Assembly: GCA_017941505.1 (NCBI GenBank) | Contig: JAGAWH010000133.1 | Coordinates: 1 to 11,632, forward strand | Length of the DNA stretch: 11,632 nucleotides | Direction of reading: 5' to 3' | Source of the DNA: Faecalicoccus sp. | GTDB taxonomy: Bacteria; Bacillota_I; Bacilli_A; Erysipelotrichales; Erysipelotrichaceae | Shown: piece by piece, positions 1 through 6,497 of the stretch | Layout of the letters: each line of letters opens with the position of its first letter | How positions within the stretch are numbered: the first letter of the stretch is position 1 | Notes under the pieces: model-generated | What the model was told of the DNA's origin: nothing | Seen by the model: the letters and a program-made list of their open reading frames with translations, nothing else | Database searches by the model: none | Made by a program: the position numbers and the translations under genes

Positions 1-77
1 CCTATGATATGGTACTCAATACGGATGTCTTTGGTTTGGCTTATACAGCTGAGTTAATAGCCAAATTGATGAAGTAA
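1..77 (+). CDS. C-terminal end of a probable cytidylate kinase-like family protein (partial)
   Basis: The window opens inside a reading frame whose codons begin at position 3 and which stops with TAA at 75-77, leaving 24 visible residues. The peptide contains YDMVLNTDVFG followed by a helix-like AELIAKLMK. An 'YDLVINTD...G...AAELI' ending is characteristic, from memory, of the cytidylate kinase-like P-loop family (AAA/NMP-kinase type) common in Firmicutes. The catalytic part lies outside the window, so the family assignment is an inference from the tail only. The stop is five bases before the start of the HAD phosphatase, so the two genes are probably cotranscribed. Confidence 0.5.
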   Translation, partial: YDMVLNTDVFGLAYTAELIAKLMK

Positions 78-82
78 CGAGC

Positions 83-928
83 ATGCTCAAGAATATTAAG
101 GCAATAGCTGCCGATATTGATGGAACTCTGGTATCCAAAGGAGATGCCATGATGCCTATCACCCGTGAATCTTTGATTCGTCTTCATAATGAAGGGGTGT
201 TATTGGGTTTGGCAACAGGAAGAGCGATTTCCTCCGGTTTATTAAGGCGATATAAGGATTGGGGCCTGCCTTTTCAATTTGACTTCTTTATCGGAATCAA
301 CGGCGGACAGTTACTCGATCCGTCTTCATCCAAAATTCAAAATTTCCATATGTTAGATGGCGATACCATTAGGGAAATTCTTGATTTTATGCGACCTCTT
401 AATTTACCCGCTCAGTTTTATGAAGGGGATAATATGGTTGTGACAAAGATTGATGAAATGGTTGCGGCATCGATGGCAAGAAACCATACACCGGTCATTG
501 ATCTAAAAGGGGACGAGTCTTATATGATTCGTCAACCCAACAACAATTTGATCTTCCGCTATGATGTCGAAAAAGAAGAGGAAGTCATGGCTCATATCGC
601 AGCTCACCCAAGTGATAAGTATTCGGCGGTGATTACCTTTCCCGGTATCGTAGAATTTATGGATCCAAGAGTGACAAAGGGCACCGGCCTTCAGCACTTT
701 GGAAAAAATATGTCCATCACAATGGGTGAAATTATCGCCTTTGGAGATATGGATAACGATATTGAATTGTTGAAGGAAGCCGGACTTGGTGTCTGCTTAA
801 AAAACGGCAGTGATGCCACGAAAGCGGCTGCCGATGTGATTACGGAATATCCATGTACAGAAGATGGCATGGGAAGATATATTTACGAGCATATCTTAAA
901 AGAAGAAATCCCTAAACAGGAGATTTAA
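83..928 (+). CDS. Cof-type HAD-IIB family phosphatase
   Basis: A 281-residue hydrolase of the haloacid dehalogenase superfamily, Cof/YbiV-like (class IIB cap). Such enzymes dephosphorylate small metabolites such as sugar phosphates or cofactor phosphates in the cytoplasm; the substrate cannot be read from sequence. All four HAD motifs are visible: the nucleophile and acid in DIDGTL (Asp11, Asp13), motif II Thr45 in LATGR, motif III Lys199 in RVTKG, and the Mg-binding acids in GDMDND (Asp222, Asp226). The C2 cap lies between motifs II and III, and length is normal for Cof proteins. The ATG at 83 is the only start that keeps motif I. Its Shine-Dalgarno match is poor, and with the upstream stop only five bases away translational coupling is likely. 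An intrinsic terminator follows directly. Confidence 0.93.
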   Translation: MLKNIKAIAADIDGTLVSKGDAMMPITRESLIRLHNEGVLLGLATGRAISSGLLRRYKDWGLPFQFDFFIGINGGQLLDPSSSKIQNFHMLDGDTIREILDFMRPLNLPAQFYEGDNMVVTKIDEMVAASMARNHTPVIDLKGDESYMIRQPNNNLIFRYDVEKEEEVMAHIAAHPSDKYSAVITFPGIVEFMDPRVTKGTGLQHFGKNMSITMGEIIAFGDMDNDIELLKEAGLGVCLKNGSDATKAAADVITEYPCTEDGMGRYIYEHILKEEIPKQEI

Positions 929-931
929 ACT

Positions 932-958
932 AAGGAAGGCAGTTTTGCCTTCTTTTTT
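932..958 (+). terminator. Intrinsic terminator of the HAD phosphatase unit
   Basis: GAAGGCA (935-941) pairs with TGCCTTC (946-952) around a four-base loop. The stem can extend outward through A-T pairs, and six T residues follow at 953-958. It sits four bases after the phosphatase stop codon. Confidence 0.88.
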
Positions 959-967
959 AATTATATG

Positions 968-990
968 AAAAACGGGATCTTCTGATCCCG
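968..990 (-). terminator. Intrinsic terminator of the rnz-tex operon
   Basis: Read on the minus strand, CGGGATC and GATCCCG (973-990) form a seven-base-pair stem with a four-base loop, followed by five T residues (972-968). It begins five bases past the tex stop codon and faces the plus-strand terminator at 932-958, so the two convergent units are insulated by separate hairpins. Confidence 0.88.
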
Positions 991-994
991 CATT

Positions 995-3121
995 CTATTT
1001 CATGGTTAGTGCTACCTTCTGTTTATCTATATCGATTTTAAGTACTTTTACCTCTACAATATCTCCGACAGAAACAACTTCACTTGGATGATGGACACGA
1101 TAGTTAGCCATCTGTGAGATATGAACAAGTCCATCCTCATGTAATCCAATATCGATAAATGCTCCAAAATCTACTACATTACGTACGACACCTTCTAATT
1201 GATCTCCTTCATGAAGATCTTCTAACGTTAAGATATCACTTCTTAGTAATGGAGCATCATATTGGTCCCGATAATCACGAAGTGAGCTCGAAAGCGCCTG
1301 TAGGATATCATGAATCGTATATGCATCACCCTGTATGGTCGATGGATCAAATTCCTTAATGGCTTTGGCCGCTTTCTGTGTTCCGATATCATTTTTTGAA
1401 AGCCCGAGAGCTTTTAGTATATCTACGGCAATAGGATATGATTCGGGATGTATACTTGTACGGTCTAACGGTTCAGTTCCATCTTCAATTCGTAAGAAAC
1501 CGGCAGCCTGTTCAAAGGCTTTAGCGCCGATCTTATCGATCTTTAAGATTTCTTTTCTCGATGCGATCGGACCGTTGGCTTGACGGTATTTCACAATATT
1601 GTTGGCAGTGGTATTGTTTAAACCGGCAATCTGTTTTAACAGGGAAGGGCTGGCCGTATTGATGTTGACGCCAACGCGGTTTACCGCTTTTTCTACAACG
1701 AAATCTAATCTTTCCTTTAACTGTTTTGTAGGGATATCGTGCTGGTACTGACCGACACCGATGGATTGCGGATCAATCTTAATGAGCTCTGATAATGGAT
1801 CCTGTAAACGTCTTCCGATGGAAACAGCACTTCTTTGTTCTACATGCAGTTCCGGAAATTCTTCTATCGCAAGTTTGGAAGCACTGTATACGGAAGCTCC
1901 TGCTTCCGATACAATACAGAACACAACAGGCAATCCGCTTTCCTTAATTGTCTTTGCGACAAAGGCTTCACTCTCTCGGCTGGCAGTGCCGTTGCCGATC
2001 GCAATGATATCAATCTTATATTTTTTACAGAGATCAATCAGTTTTTTCTTTGCCTCTTCCGGTCTTGCCTTTGGAGGGTGCGGATAAATCACATCCACAT
2101 GGATCATCTGACCGGATTCATCTAATACAGCTAACTTACAGCCGGTTCGAAAGGCAGGGTCAAATCCAAGTACCCGCTTGTTTTTGATAGGAGGCTGCAA
2201 TAAAAGCTTTTCCAGATTCATCGCGAAGACATCAGTGGCACTTAAGGCTGCTCTTTCGGTTAAATTGGACCGAATCAGTCTTTCCATAGATGGAATCGCT
2301 AAGCGCTTTAATCCATCTTCAATAGCGGCCTTTACATATTGGGCAGTCGGCGAATTCGGATAGCGGATAAATCGCCTTTCCACCCAGCGGTTTAGATACT
2401 CTTCATTACATTCTATAGAAACGGTAATGACCTTTTCCTTTTCCGCTCTATCCATAGCCATTACGCGATGGTTGGCAATGGAGTTGATTCTTTCCGAATA
2501 ATCATAATACATCTGGTAAACATGATTGGTATCGGTATGATCCTTCTTTTCTTTTGTGACAATTCGACCGTAATTAAACATAGAGTCATAAATCTTGTCA
2601 CGTACTTTGGAATCATTGGCAATCTGTTCGGCAATAATATCTTCAGCCTGACTAAGAGCAGTTTGAACATCCGGTACATTTTCATTGATAAACGGTTCTA
2701 CGTCCTTTTCCGTAAAACGTCTTGGTAAGCTCATTAATAGATCAGCTAACGGCTTTAAACCATTGGCCATTGCGATTGATGCTCTTGTCTTCTTTTTCTG
2801 CTTGTAAGGACGGTAGATTTCCTCTACCTGATTTAATTTTTCACAGGCATTGATTGTTTCGATGATCTCATTGGTAATAAATCCTAAGGTACTGATTTTT
2901 TCGATGACTTCTTCTTTTCTTTGTTGCAGATGTACCTGATAGCTGTATGCCTCTTCGATAAAGCGAATCTGCTCTTCATCTAAGCCCTGGGTAGCTTCCT
3001 TACGGTAGCGGGCAATGAAAGGAATGGTATTGCCCTGTTCTAATAATTCAAGTGTATGTTCTATTTGTACCGGCTTACATTTTAATTCAGCCGCTATCTG
3101 TTTAATAATTGTTTCTTCCAT
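995..3121 (-). CDS. tex: Tex family RNA-binding transcription accessory protein
   Basis: A 708-residue Tex/YhgF-type protein. Family members bind nucleic acid and associate with transcription; in other bacteria they affect toxin expression, stress survival and ribosome function. In order it shows the helical Tex N-terminal region (about 1-300), a YqgF-like RNase H fold (about 315-445, starting at KRVLGFDPAFRTGC), a helix-hairpin-helix region (about 485-545, with GVNINTASPSLL and KIDKIGAKAFEQAAGFLRI) and a C-terminal S1 domain (about 636-708, with EGVVRNVVDFGAFIDIG and DGLVHISQM). Length is slightly below the usual 715-780 because the basic tail after S1 is absent. The start has the site TGAGGAAA, which overlaps the TGA stop of rnz, so translation of tex is probably coupled to rnz. 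Confidence 0.97.
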   Translation of the reverse strand: MEETIIKQIAAELKCKPVQIEHTLELLEQGNTIPFIARYRKEATQGLDEEQIRFIEEAYSYQVHLQQRKEEVIEKISTLGFITNEIIETINACEKLNQVEEIYRPYKQKKKTRASIAMANGLKPLADLLMSLPRRFTEKDVEPFINENVPDVQTALSQAEDIIAEQIANDSKVRDKIYDSMFNYGRIVTKEKKDHTDTNHVYQMYYDYSERINSIANHRVMAMDRAEKEKVITVSIECNEEYLNRWVERRFIRYPNSPTAQYVKAAIEDGLKRLAIPSMERLIRSNLTERAALSATDVFAMNLEKLLLQPPIKNKRVLGFDPAFRTGCKLAVLDESGQMIHVDVIYPHPPKARPEEAKKKLIDLCKKYKIDIIAIGNGTASRESEAFVAKTIKESGLPVVFCIVSEAGASVYSASKLAIEEFPELHVEQRSAVSIGRRLQDPLSELIKIDPQSIGVGQYQHDIPTKQLKERLDFVVEKAVNRVGVNINTASPSLLKQIAGLNNTTANNIVKYRQANGPIASRKEILKIDKIGAKAFEQAAGFLRIEDGTEPLDRTSIHPESYPIAVDILKALGLSKNDIGTQKAAKAIKEFDPSTIQGDAYTIHDILQALSSSLRDYRDQYDAPLLRSDILTLEDLHEGDQLEGVVRNVVDFGAFIDIGLHEDGLVHISQMANYRVHHPSEVVSVGDIVEVKVLKIDIDKQKVALTMK

Positions 3122-3128
3122 AATTTCC

Positions 3129-4031
3129 TCATTCTTCAGTAAAAACTAAATCCTTATTGAGACCGTTATATCCCATTGTTGTATTGGCAAGCACTTCTTG
3201 AACACGGCTTTCTACTTCATTGGGATTAATAAATGAAGGGGAGAAGTGGGTTAACCACAACTCATGTACGTTGGCTTGGTTTGCCATCCATACTGTTTCC
3301 ATGGCTGTGCTGTGCTTTCTTTCTCTGGCGGAGGCGGTATCATCTTCATACATGGCTTCACCGATAAATAAATCAACATCCCGGATTAAATCACTTAAGT
3401 GTTGGCTTGGTCTGGTATCGGTGGCATAGACAAGGGATAAGCCTTTTCTTGGCTCACCGGTCACATCCTCGGGATACCATACGGTATCACCGTCTTTGAC
3501 CATTTCTCCGTTTTGGAGCTTTTTCCAATGTTGAACCGGAATTTCTAAAGCTAAAGCCATTTCTTTATCGAATTTCGGCCGTCGTTCGACTTCAAATTTA
3601 TACCCGAAACAAACTACGTTATGATCTAACGAAATACCGGAAATGCGAAGTCCGTCCTCCTGGAAAACGCATGTCCAATCGTATACCTCCTGATAGGATA
3701 TTGGGAAGGTGATAGCCGAAAATCGGCAGATTGTCTCTACAACCTGGCGGATTCCTCTCGGGCCTATGATCGTAACGGGGTCTTTTCGCTGATGCAGGGA
3801 CATCGTCATCAATAATCCCGGTAATCCCAATATATGATCCCCGTGAAAATGGGTGATACAGATCACATCAATCGAAAAGAAAGAGAGCCCTGCATTTTGA
3901 ATGGCAATCTGACATCCTTCTCCGCAGTCTATCAAAAAAGTTTTGTTCTTATATTGTAGATAAAGGGATGTTAAGAAGCGGTCTTTAGTTGGCATTACAC
4001 CGCTGCATCCTAATAATGTTACTTTCAACAT
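3129..4031 (-). CDS. rnz: Ribonuclease Z (tRNA 3'-end endonuclease)
   Basis: A 300-residue metallo-beta-lactamase-fold tRNase Z, which cleaves the 3' trailer from tRNA precursors in the cytoplasm using two zinc ions. The zinc motif HFHGDH is at residues 61-66, and further ligands fit His136 (LDHNVV), Asp205 (YATDTRP) and His262 (LTHFS). His240 in the RKHSTA segment matches the conserved late histidine. An insertion around 155-195 corresponds to the flexible tRNA-binding arm of the bacterial long-arm type. Length is normal (about 305). The family-typical N-terminus (MLKVTLLGCSG) fixes the start at 4031, yet no Shine-Dalgarno sequence precedes it and an extended -10 box ends six bases upstream, which suggests a leaderless mRNA. 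First gene of an operon with tex, seven bases downstream. Confidence 0.96.
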   Translation of the reverse strand: MLKVTLLGCSGVMPTKDRFLTSLYLQYKNKTFLIDCGEGCQIAIQNAGLSFFSIDVICITHFHGDHILGLPGLLMTMSLHQRKDPVTIIGPRGIRQVVETICRFSAITFPISYQEVYDWTCVFQEDGLRISGISLDHNVVCFGYKFEVERRPKFDKEMALALEIPVQHWKKLQNGEMVKDGDTVWYPEDVTGEPRKGLSLVYATDTRPSQHLSDLIRDVDLFIGEAMYEDDTASARERKHSTAMETVWMANQANVHELWLTHFSPSFINPNEVESRVQEVLANTTMGYNGLNKDLVFTEE

Positions 4032-4037
4032 GTTTGT

Positions 4038-4066
4038 ATTTTATCACGGAAGCCAAAACCTTGAAA
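4038..4066 (-). promoter_or_regulatory. Promoter of rnz-tex with extended -10, predicted to give a leaderless mRNA
   Basis: On the minus strand, TGATAAAAT (4046-4038) matches the extended -10 consensus TGnTATAAT with one mismatch. A weak -35, TTTCAA (4066-4061), stands 17 bases upstream. Only six bases separate the -10 from the rnz ATG, so transcription should start at or next to the A of that codon. Confidence 0.6.
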
Positions 4067-4091
4067 GAATATAGTTCACATCATGAAATCG

Positions 4092-4120
4092 TTCTCAAAT
4101 TCGGGATTTTTTATTATAAT
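4092..4120 (+). promoter_or_regulatory. Promoter of the zinc-ribbon membrane protein gene
   Basis: TTCTCA (4092-4097, four of six matches to the -35 consensus) is separated by 17 bases from a perfect TATAAT (4115-4120). The predicted start of transcription is near 4127, leaving a leader of about 20 bases that carries AGAAGG (4134-4139), eight bases before ATG 4148. This promoter diverges from that of rnz; the two -35 boxes are about 25 bases apart. Confidence 0.75.
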
Positions 4121-4147
4121 GAAGATAGATTAAAGAAGGTTACGATT

Positions 4148-6022
4148 ATGGAAATTAAAGAAAAGAAATATTATTGCCCAAAATGTTTTAAGCAGGTAAA
4201 TAAGCAGCCCGGCTTTGATCCATTGTTGAGCGCATGGACATGCGTAAATTGTGGCTATGAATTCAAAATTAATAATGTAGAGAATTACCAAGCACCGAAT
4301 ATTGAACCGGCTAAGGAAGCTTCTGTTGTGGATACAGATGTCATTGAATATGATGAAAACGTGCAGGAGATCGAGCCTGTTGATGAAGCTCCTGTTGTAG
4401 AAGAAGCTGTTGAAGAACCAGCAAATAATGATGAATTCGGACCGGCAGAAACAGAACCTGAAATCATCAATCAGGAGACAGTTTCAGAGCCAGTTGAACA
4501 AGAAGCTTCAAACGAGCCGGAAATTGTGGAAGAAATTCCATCTGCCCAACCAAATGAAGAGCCGGAAATCATTGATGTAGAGCCTGTTGAAACAGAAGCC
4601 GTTGAACAAACACCGGTTGAGGAAGTCAAACCGGAAACAACAGTTGAACAGGAAGAAGAAGCTGCATCAGATGAAGTAGAAGAAACAAAACCGGAGCCAT
4701 CCGATGAAGCGAAACCAGAATCATCCGATGATCACGGAATTGATTTTTCCAGCACGGCAGAAAATGAAGAAGTGCAGGAAAAGAAGGTTGGCTTCTTCGG
4801 TAAGCTGTTTGGTGATGAAAAGCCACGTGAAAAATCGAAGAATGTTCTGGATTTCTTAAGAGATGAAGATCAGGAAGAGGTAGAAGAAATTCAAGAAGAA
4901 ACACCGGTTCGACAGGATACATCCTTCGAAGAGAGTCAAAACTATACTCCGGATGTTTCAGGTGAGTCTTCAGATAGTGAACCATCCAATGTGTCTTATG
5001 AATCACAAGAGCCATTTGTTTCCGAACCATCCTATGAAAACCCGGATCCGTTCAATATGGAAAGTGAACAGGCACAATTAGAATCAGAGATTCAACAGGA
5101 ACCGAAAAAGCCTGGATTTATGGAGTCTTTCTTTGAAAAACAGGAGCAGAAACAGTCTGAAAAAGATGTTGAGCGTATGCAGAAAGATAGAGAGCGCATG
5201 GAACAGGCTATCGATCGAAGAGATTACCGTCGTAAAAAACGCAGACAGTGGGCTATGACCCATTGGACCTGGATTGCGTGCGGTATATTGATTCTGATTC
5301 TGGCATGTTTTGGAGGCTATAAGTTCTATCAATGGCGTAAGCTTACTGTAGTAGGCATTAATTCTCAGGAATGCGTTGATAAGAATTATGTTGATGTGGT
5401 TGATGAATTTGCCGATCATGGCTTCACCAATGTGAAAGCCGTTCCTGTAGAGGATTTAAATTTAGCCGATCTGGATAAGGAAGGTCAAATCATCTCAGTA
5501 TCTATTGATGAAAATCTTACCTTTAATACTGAATCCAAGTTTGCCTATGATGCACCGGTAATCATTCAATATCATGCAGCATCGAAGGTAGTTGTTCCGA
5601 TGTCTTCCAGCGACGCAAGACGATTGTCTTATACCGAAGTGGTTGCCAAGTTTAAGGAAGCAGGATTTGAAAATATTGACACCAATAAGCAGGAAGATTT
5701 GATTGTCGGATGGCTTCGTTCTGATGGCCAGGTTGCTCATATCACAATAGGTGGCAGCGAAAACTTCAGACAGGGAGACGCCTTCCGAGTTGATTCAAAG
5801 GTTATCGTTACTTATCATACCTTCAAGCAGGATGAATCTCAGAAAGAGGAAGATAAGAAAGAGGATAAAAAGGAAGAATCTAAAAAAGAAGAATCTAAAG
5901 AAGAATCCAAAGAAGATTCTAAGAAAGAAGAGTCTTCTACCTCAGAATCTAAAAAGGAAGAATCCACTACATCCGATTCTAAAAAGGAAGATACTTCCGA
6001 AACACAAACCGATAAAAAATAG
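4148..6022 (+). CDS. Zinc-ribbon, acidic-linker, single-pass membrane protein with PASTA-like extracytoplasmic repeats
   Basis: A 624-residue protein of unknown function. The ATG at 4148 is chosen because AGAAGG lies eight bases upstream and a promoter with perfect TATAAT precedes it; the open frame extends to 3989 but that part overlaps the rnz start and the promoter. Residues 8-39 form a zinc ribbon (Cys10, Cys13, Cys32, Cys35). Residues 40-360 are highly acidic, rich in Glu, Pro and Ser, probably disordered, and contain two related hydrophobic patches: KKVGFFGKLF near 212 and KKPGFMESFF near 319. A basic stretch (RRKKRRQ) precedes one membrane helix (about 373-393), which predicts an N-in, C-out topology. 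Outside are two PASTA-like repeats (about 398-475 and 476-559), the second ending in IVTYHTFK, then a Lys/Glu/Ser tail (560-624) that could reach into the cell wall. Related multi-domain proteins occur in Firmicutes; a signalling or envelope role is only inferred. Single-gene unit ended by a strong terminator. Confidence 0.88.
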   Translation: MEIKEKKYYCPKCFKQVNKQPGFDPLLSAWTCVNCGYEFKINNVENYQAPNIEPAKEASVVDTDVIEYDENVQEIEPVDEAPVVEEAVEEPANNDEFGPAETEPEIINQETVSEPVEQEASNEPEIVEEIPSAQPNEEPEIIDVEPVETEAVEQTPVEEVKPETTVEQEEEAASDEVEETKPEPSDEAKPESSDDHGIDFSSTAENEEVQEKKVGFFGKLFGDEKPREKSKNVLDFLRDEDQEEVEEIQEETPVRQDTSFEESQNYTPDVSGESSDSEPSNVSYESQEPFVSEPSYENPDPFNMESEQAQLESEIQQEPKKPGFMESFFEKQEQKQSEKDVERMQKDRERMEQAIDRRDYRRKKRRQWAMTHWTWIACGILILILACFGGYKFYQWRKLTVVGINSQECVDKNYVDVVDEFADHGFTNVKAVPVEDLNLADLDKEGQIISVSIDENLTFNTESKFAYDAPVIIQYHAASKVVVPMSSSDARRLSYTEVVAKFKEAGFENIDTNKQEDLIVGWLRSDGQVAHITIGGSENFRQGDAFRVDSKVIVTYHTFKQDESQKEEDKKEDKKEESKKEESKEESKEDSKKEESSTSESKKEESTTSDSKKEDTSETQTDKK

Positions 6023-6050
6023 AAGTCCGTATCATACGGACTTCTTTTTT
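6022..6050 (+). terminator. Intrinsic terminator of the zinc-ribbon protein gene
   Basis: GAAGTCCGTAT (6022-6032) and ATACGGACTTC (6034-6044) are perfect complements; in practice the innermost pairs open to make the loop. A run of six T residues follows. The first stem base is the last base of the TAG stop. Confidence 0.92.
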
Positions 6051-6060
6051 GGCACAATAC

Positions 6061-6079
6061 CCCCCGGATAGTCTGGGGG
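6061..6079 (+). repeat. Left-end hairpin of the IS200-type element
   Basis: CCCCCGGA and TCTGGGGG pair (one G-T) around the three-base loop TAG. IS200/IS605 transposases recognise such imperfect subterminal hairpins as single strands, so this is the expected left-end recognition structure. Confidence 0.65.
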
Positions 6080-6115
6080 TCCGTAAAAGCTTTAGTGGAG
6101 TGATAATAAAAAAGG

Positions 6116-6171
6116 CCTCCAAGTATACTGTAACTGTGGTCTGCAAACTACAGAGAAAATATACAAGGAGG
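6116..6171 (+). promoter_or_regulatory. Hairpin sequestering the tnpA ribosome binding site
   Basis: CCTCC (6116-6120) pairs with GGAGG (6167-6171), GTATA (6123-6127) with TATAC (6160-6164), and CTGTGGT (6134-6140) with ACTACAG (6147-6153). The outer arm contains the Shine-Dalgarno sequence AAGGAGG (6165-6171), seven bases before the tnpA ATG. IS200 elements are known to hold transposase translation down with a 5' mRNA stem-loop that hides the ribosome binding site, and this structure fits that role. Confidence 0.72.
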
Positions 6172-6178
6172 TTTTGTC

Positions 6179-6405
6179 ATGAGCGATTATACCGATGACT
6201 TATATAGTCTATCACACACAAAATGGAGATGTAAATATCACGTTGTGGTTGCCCCGAAATATAAGAGGAAAGCATTTTATCATACCTGAAAGGTAAAAAC
6301 ACAAAGAAAATACAGGAATACATCAAGAATCAATTAAAAGAAGACCGGGTAGCCAAACAACTGGAACCGGAGCTGGTTGACCCGTTTACGGGAAAACGGA
6401 CATAG
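6179..6405 (+). pseudogene. tnpA: IS200-type transposase TnpA, internally deleted and frameshifted
   Basis: The reading frame starts at ATG 6179 with MSDYTDDLYSLSHTKWRC and KYHVVVAPKYKRKAFYH, the N-terminus of an IS200 Y1 transposase, then ends after 36 codons at TGA 6287-6289. The frame shifted by two, from about 6280, continues with YLKGKNTKKIQEYIKNQL and DPFTGKRT to TAG 6403-6405, the C-terminus of the same family. Roughly half of the usual 140-155 residues are gone, including the HUH metal-binding motif (normally HIHML). The tyrosine of the KIQEYI helix, the position of the catalytic nucleophile in this family, remains. From memory, YLKGK normally lies well upstream of the GKN-KKI segment, so the junction looks like two separate losses, the second joined at a shared Gly-Lys. 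No active enzyme can be made. Confidence 0.87.
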
Positions 6406-6412
6406 TGTCCGT
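6381..6412 (+). repeat. Two small hairpins at the end of the tnpA relic
   Basis: CCCGT-TT-ACGGG (6381-6392) is followed by ACGGACA-TAG-TGTCCGT (6396-6412), a perfect seven-pair stem whose three-base loop is the tnpA stop codon. A third short stem, GGGC-TAT-GCCC, follows at 6443-6453. They precede the right-end hairpin and may help fold the end of the element or its transcript; that role is inferred. Confidence 0.6.
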
Positions 6413-6460
6413 CGTAGACCACACAGCGCAGCTTTGAGAGCAGGGCTATGCCCGCATATG

Positions 6461-6484
6461 AAAAACCACCGGGTCAGCCGGTGG
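6461..6484 (-). terminator. IS200 right-end hairpin, also a probable terminator for the GNAT gene
   Basis: CCACCGG (6466-6472) and CCGGTGG (6478-6484) form a perfect seven-pair stem with a five-base loop; this is the expected right-end structure of the element. On the minus strand the stem is followed by five T residues (6465-6461), and it begins 14 bases beyond the GNAT stop codon, so it has the form of an intrinsic terminator for that gene. Confidence 0.72.
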
Positions 6485-6497
6485 ATAATTATTCATC

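Larger units (their letters stand above)
6059..6490 (+). mobile_element. Internally deleted IS200-type element (non-autonomous relic)
   Basis: About 430 bases with the architecture of an IS200/IS605-group element that carries only tnpA: a hairpin at the left end (6061-6079), a long hairpin covering the tnpA ribosome binding site (6116-6171), a transposase reading frame, a cluster of small hairpins after the gene and a strong hairpin at the right end (6466-6484). Complete elements are about 700 bases; here the central part of the gene, including the HUH motif, is missing. There are no terminal inverted repeats or target duplications, as expected for this single-strand transposition mechanism. 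It lies between the terminator of the upstream gene and the end of the GNAT gene without breaking either. The outer limits are approximate because the cleavage sites cannot be placed from sequence alone. With both ends kept it could in principle be moved in trans by a related TnpA. Confidence 0.82.

Noticed and set aside
3989..4147. Upstream extension of the zinc-ribbon protein reading frame to an ATG at 3989
   Set aside because: It would overlap the start of rnz on the other strand and contain the gene's own promoter; the ATG at 4148 has a good ribosome binding site, and the zinc ribbon begins right after it.
4626..5030. 134-codon open frame on the minus strand
   Set aside because: Antisense to the acidic linker; the biased composition of that linker keeps the opposite frame open by chance.
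5839..6057. Serine-rich open frame on the minus strand
   Set aside because: It is the complement of the Lys/Glu/Ser low-complexity tail of the zinc-ribbon protein and includes its terminator; no ribosome binding site.
6179..6289. 36-codon open frame as an intact small gene
   Set aside because: The sequence is clearly the N-terminus of an IS200 transposase, and the C-terminus continues in another frame, so it is part of a pseudogene.
6290..6480. Possible riboswitch or structured RNA gene in the hairpin-rich stretch after the tnpA relic
   Set aside because: The hairpins are accounted for as the 3' part of the IS200-type element, and no expression platform or known riboswitch core is recognisable.
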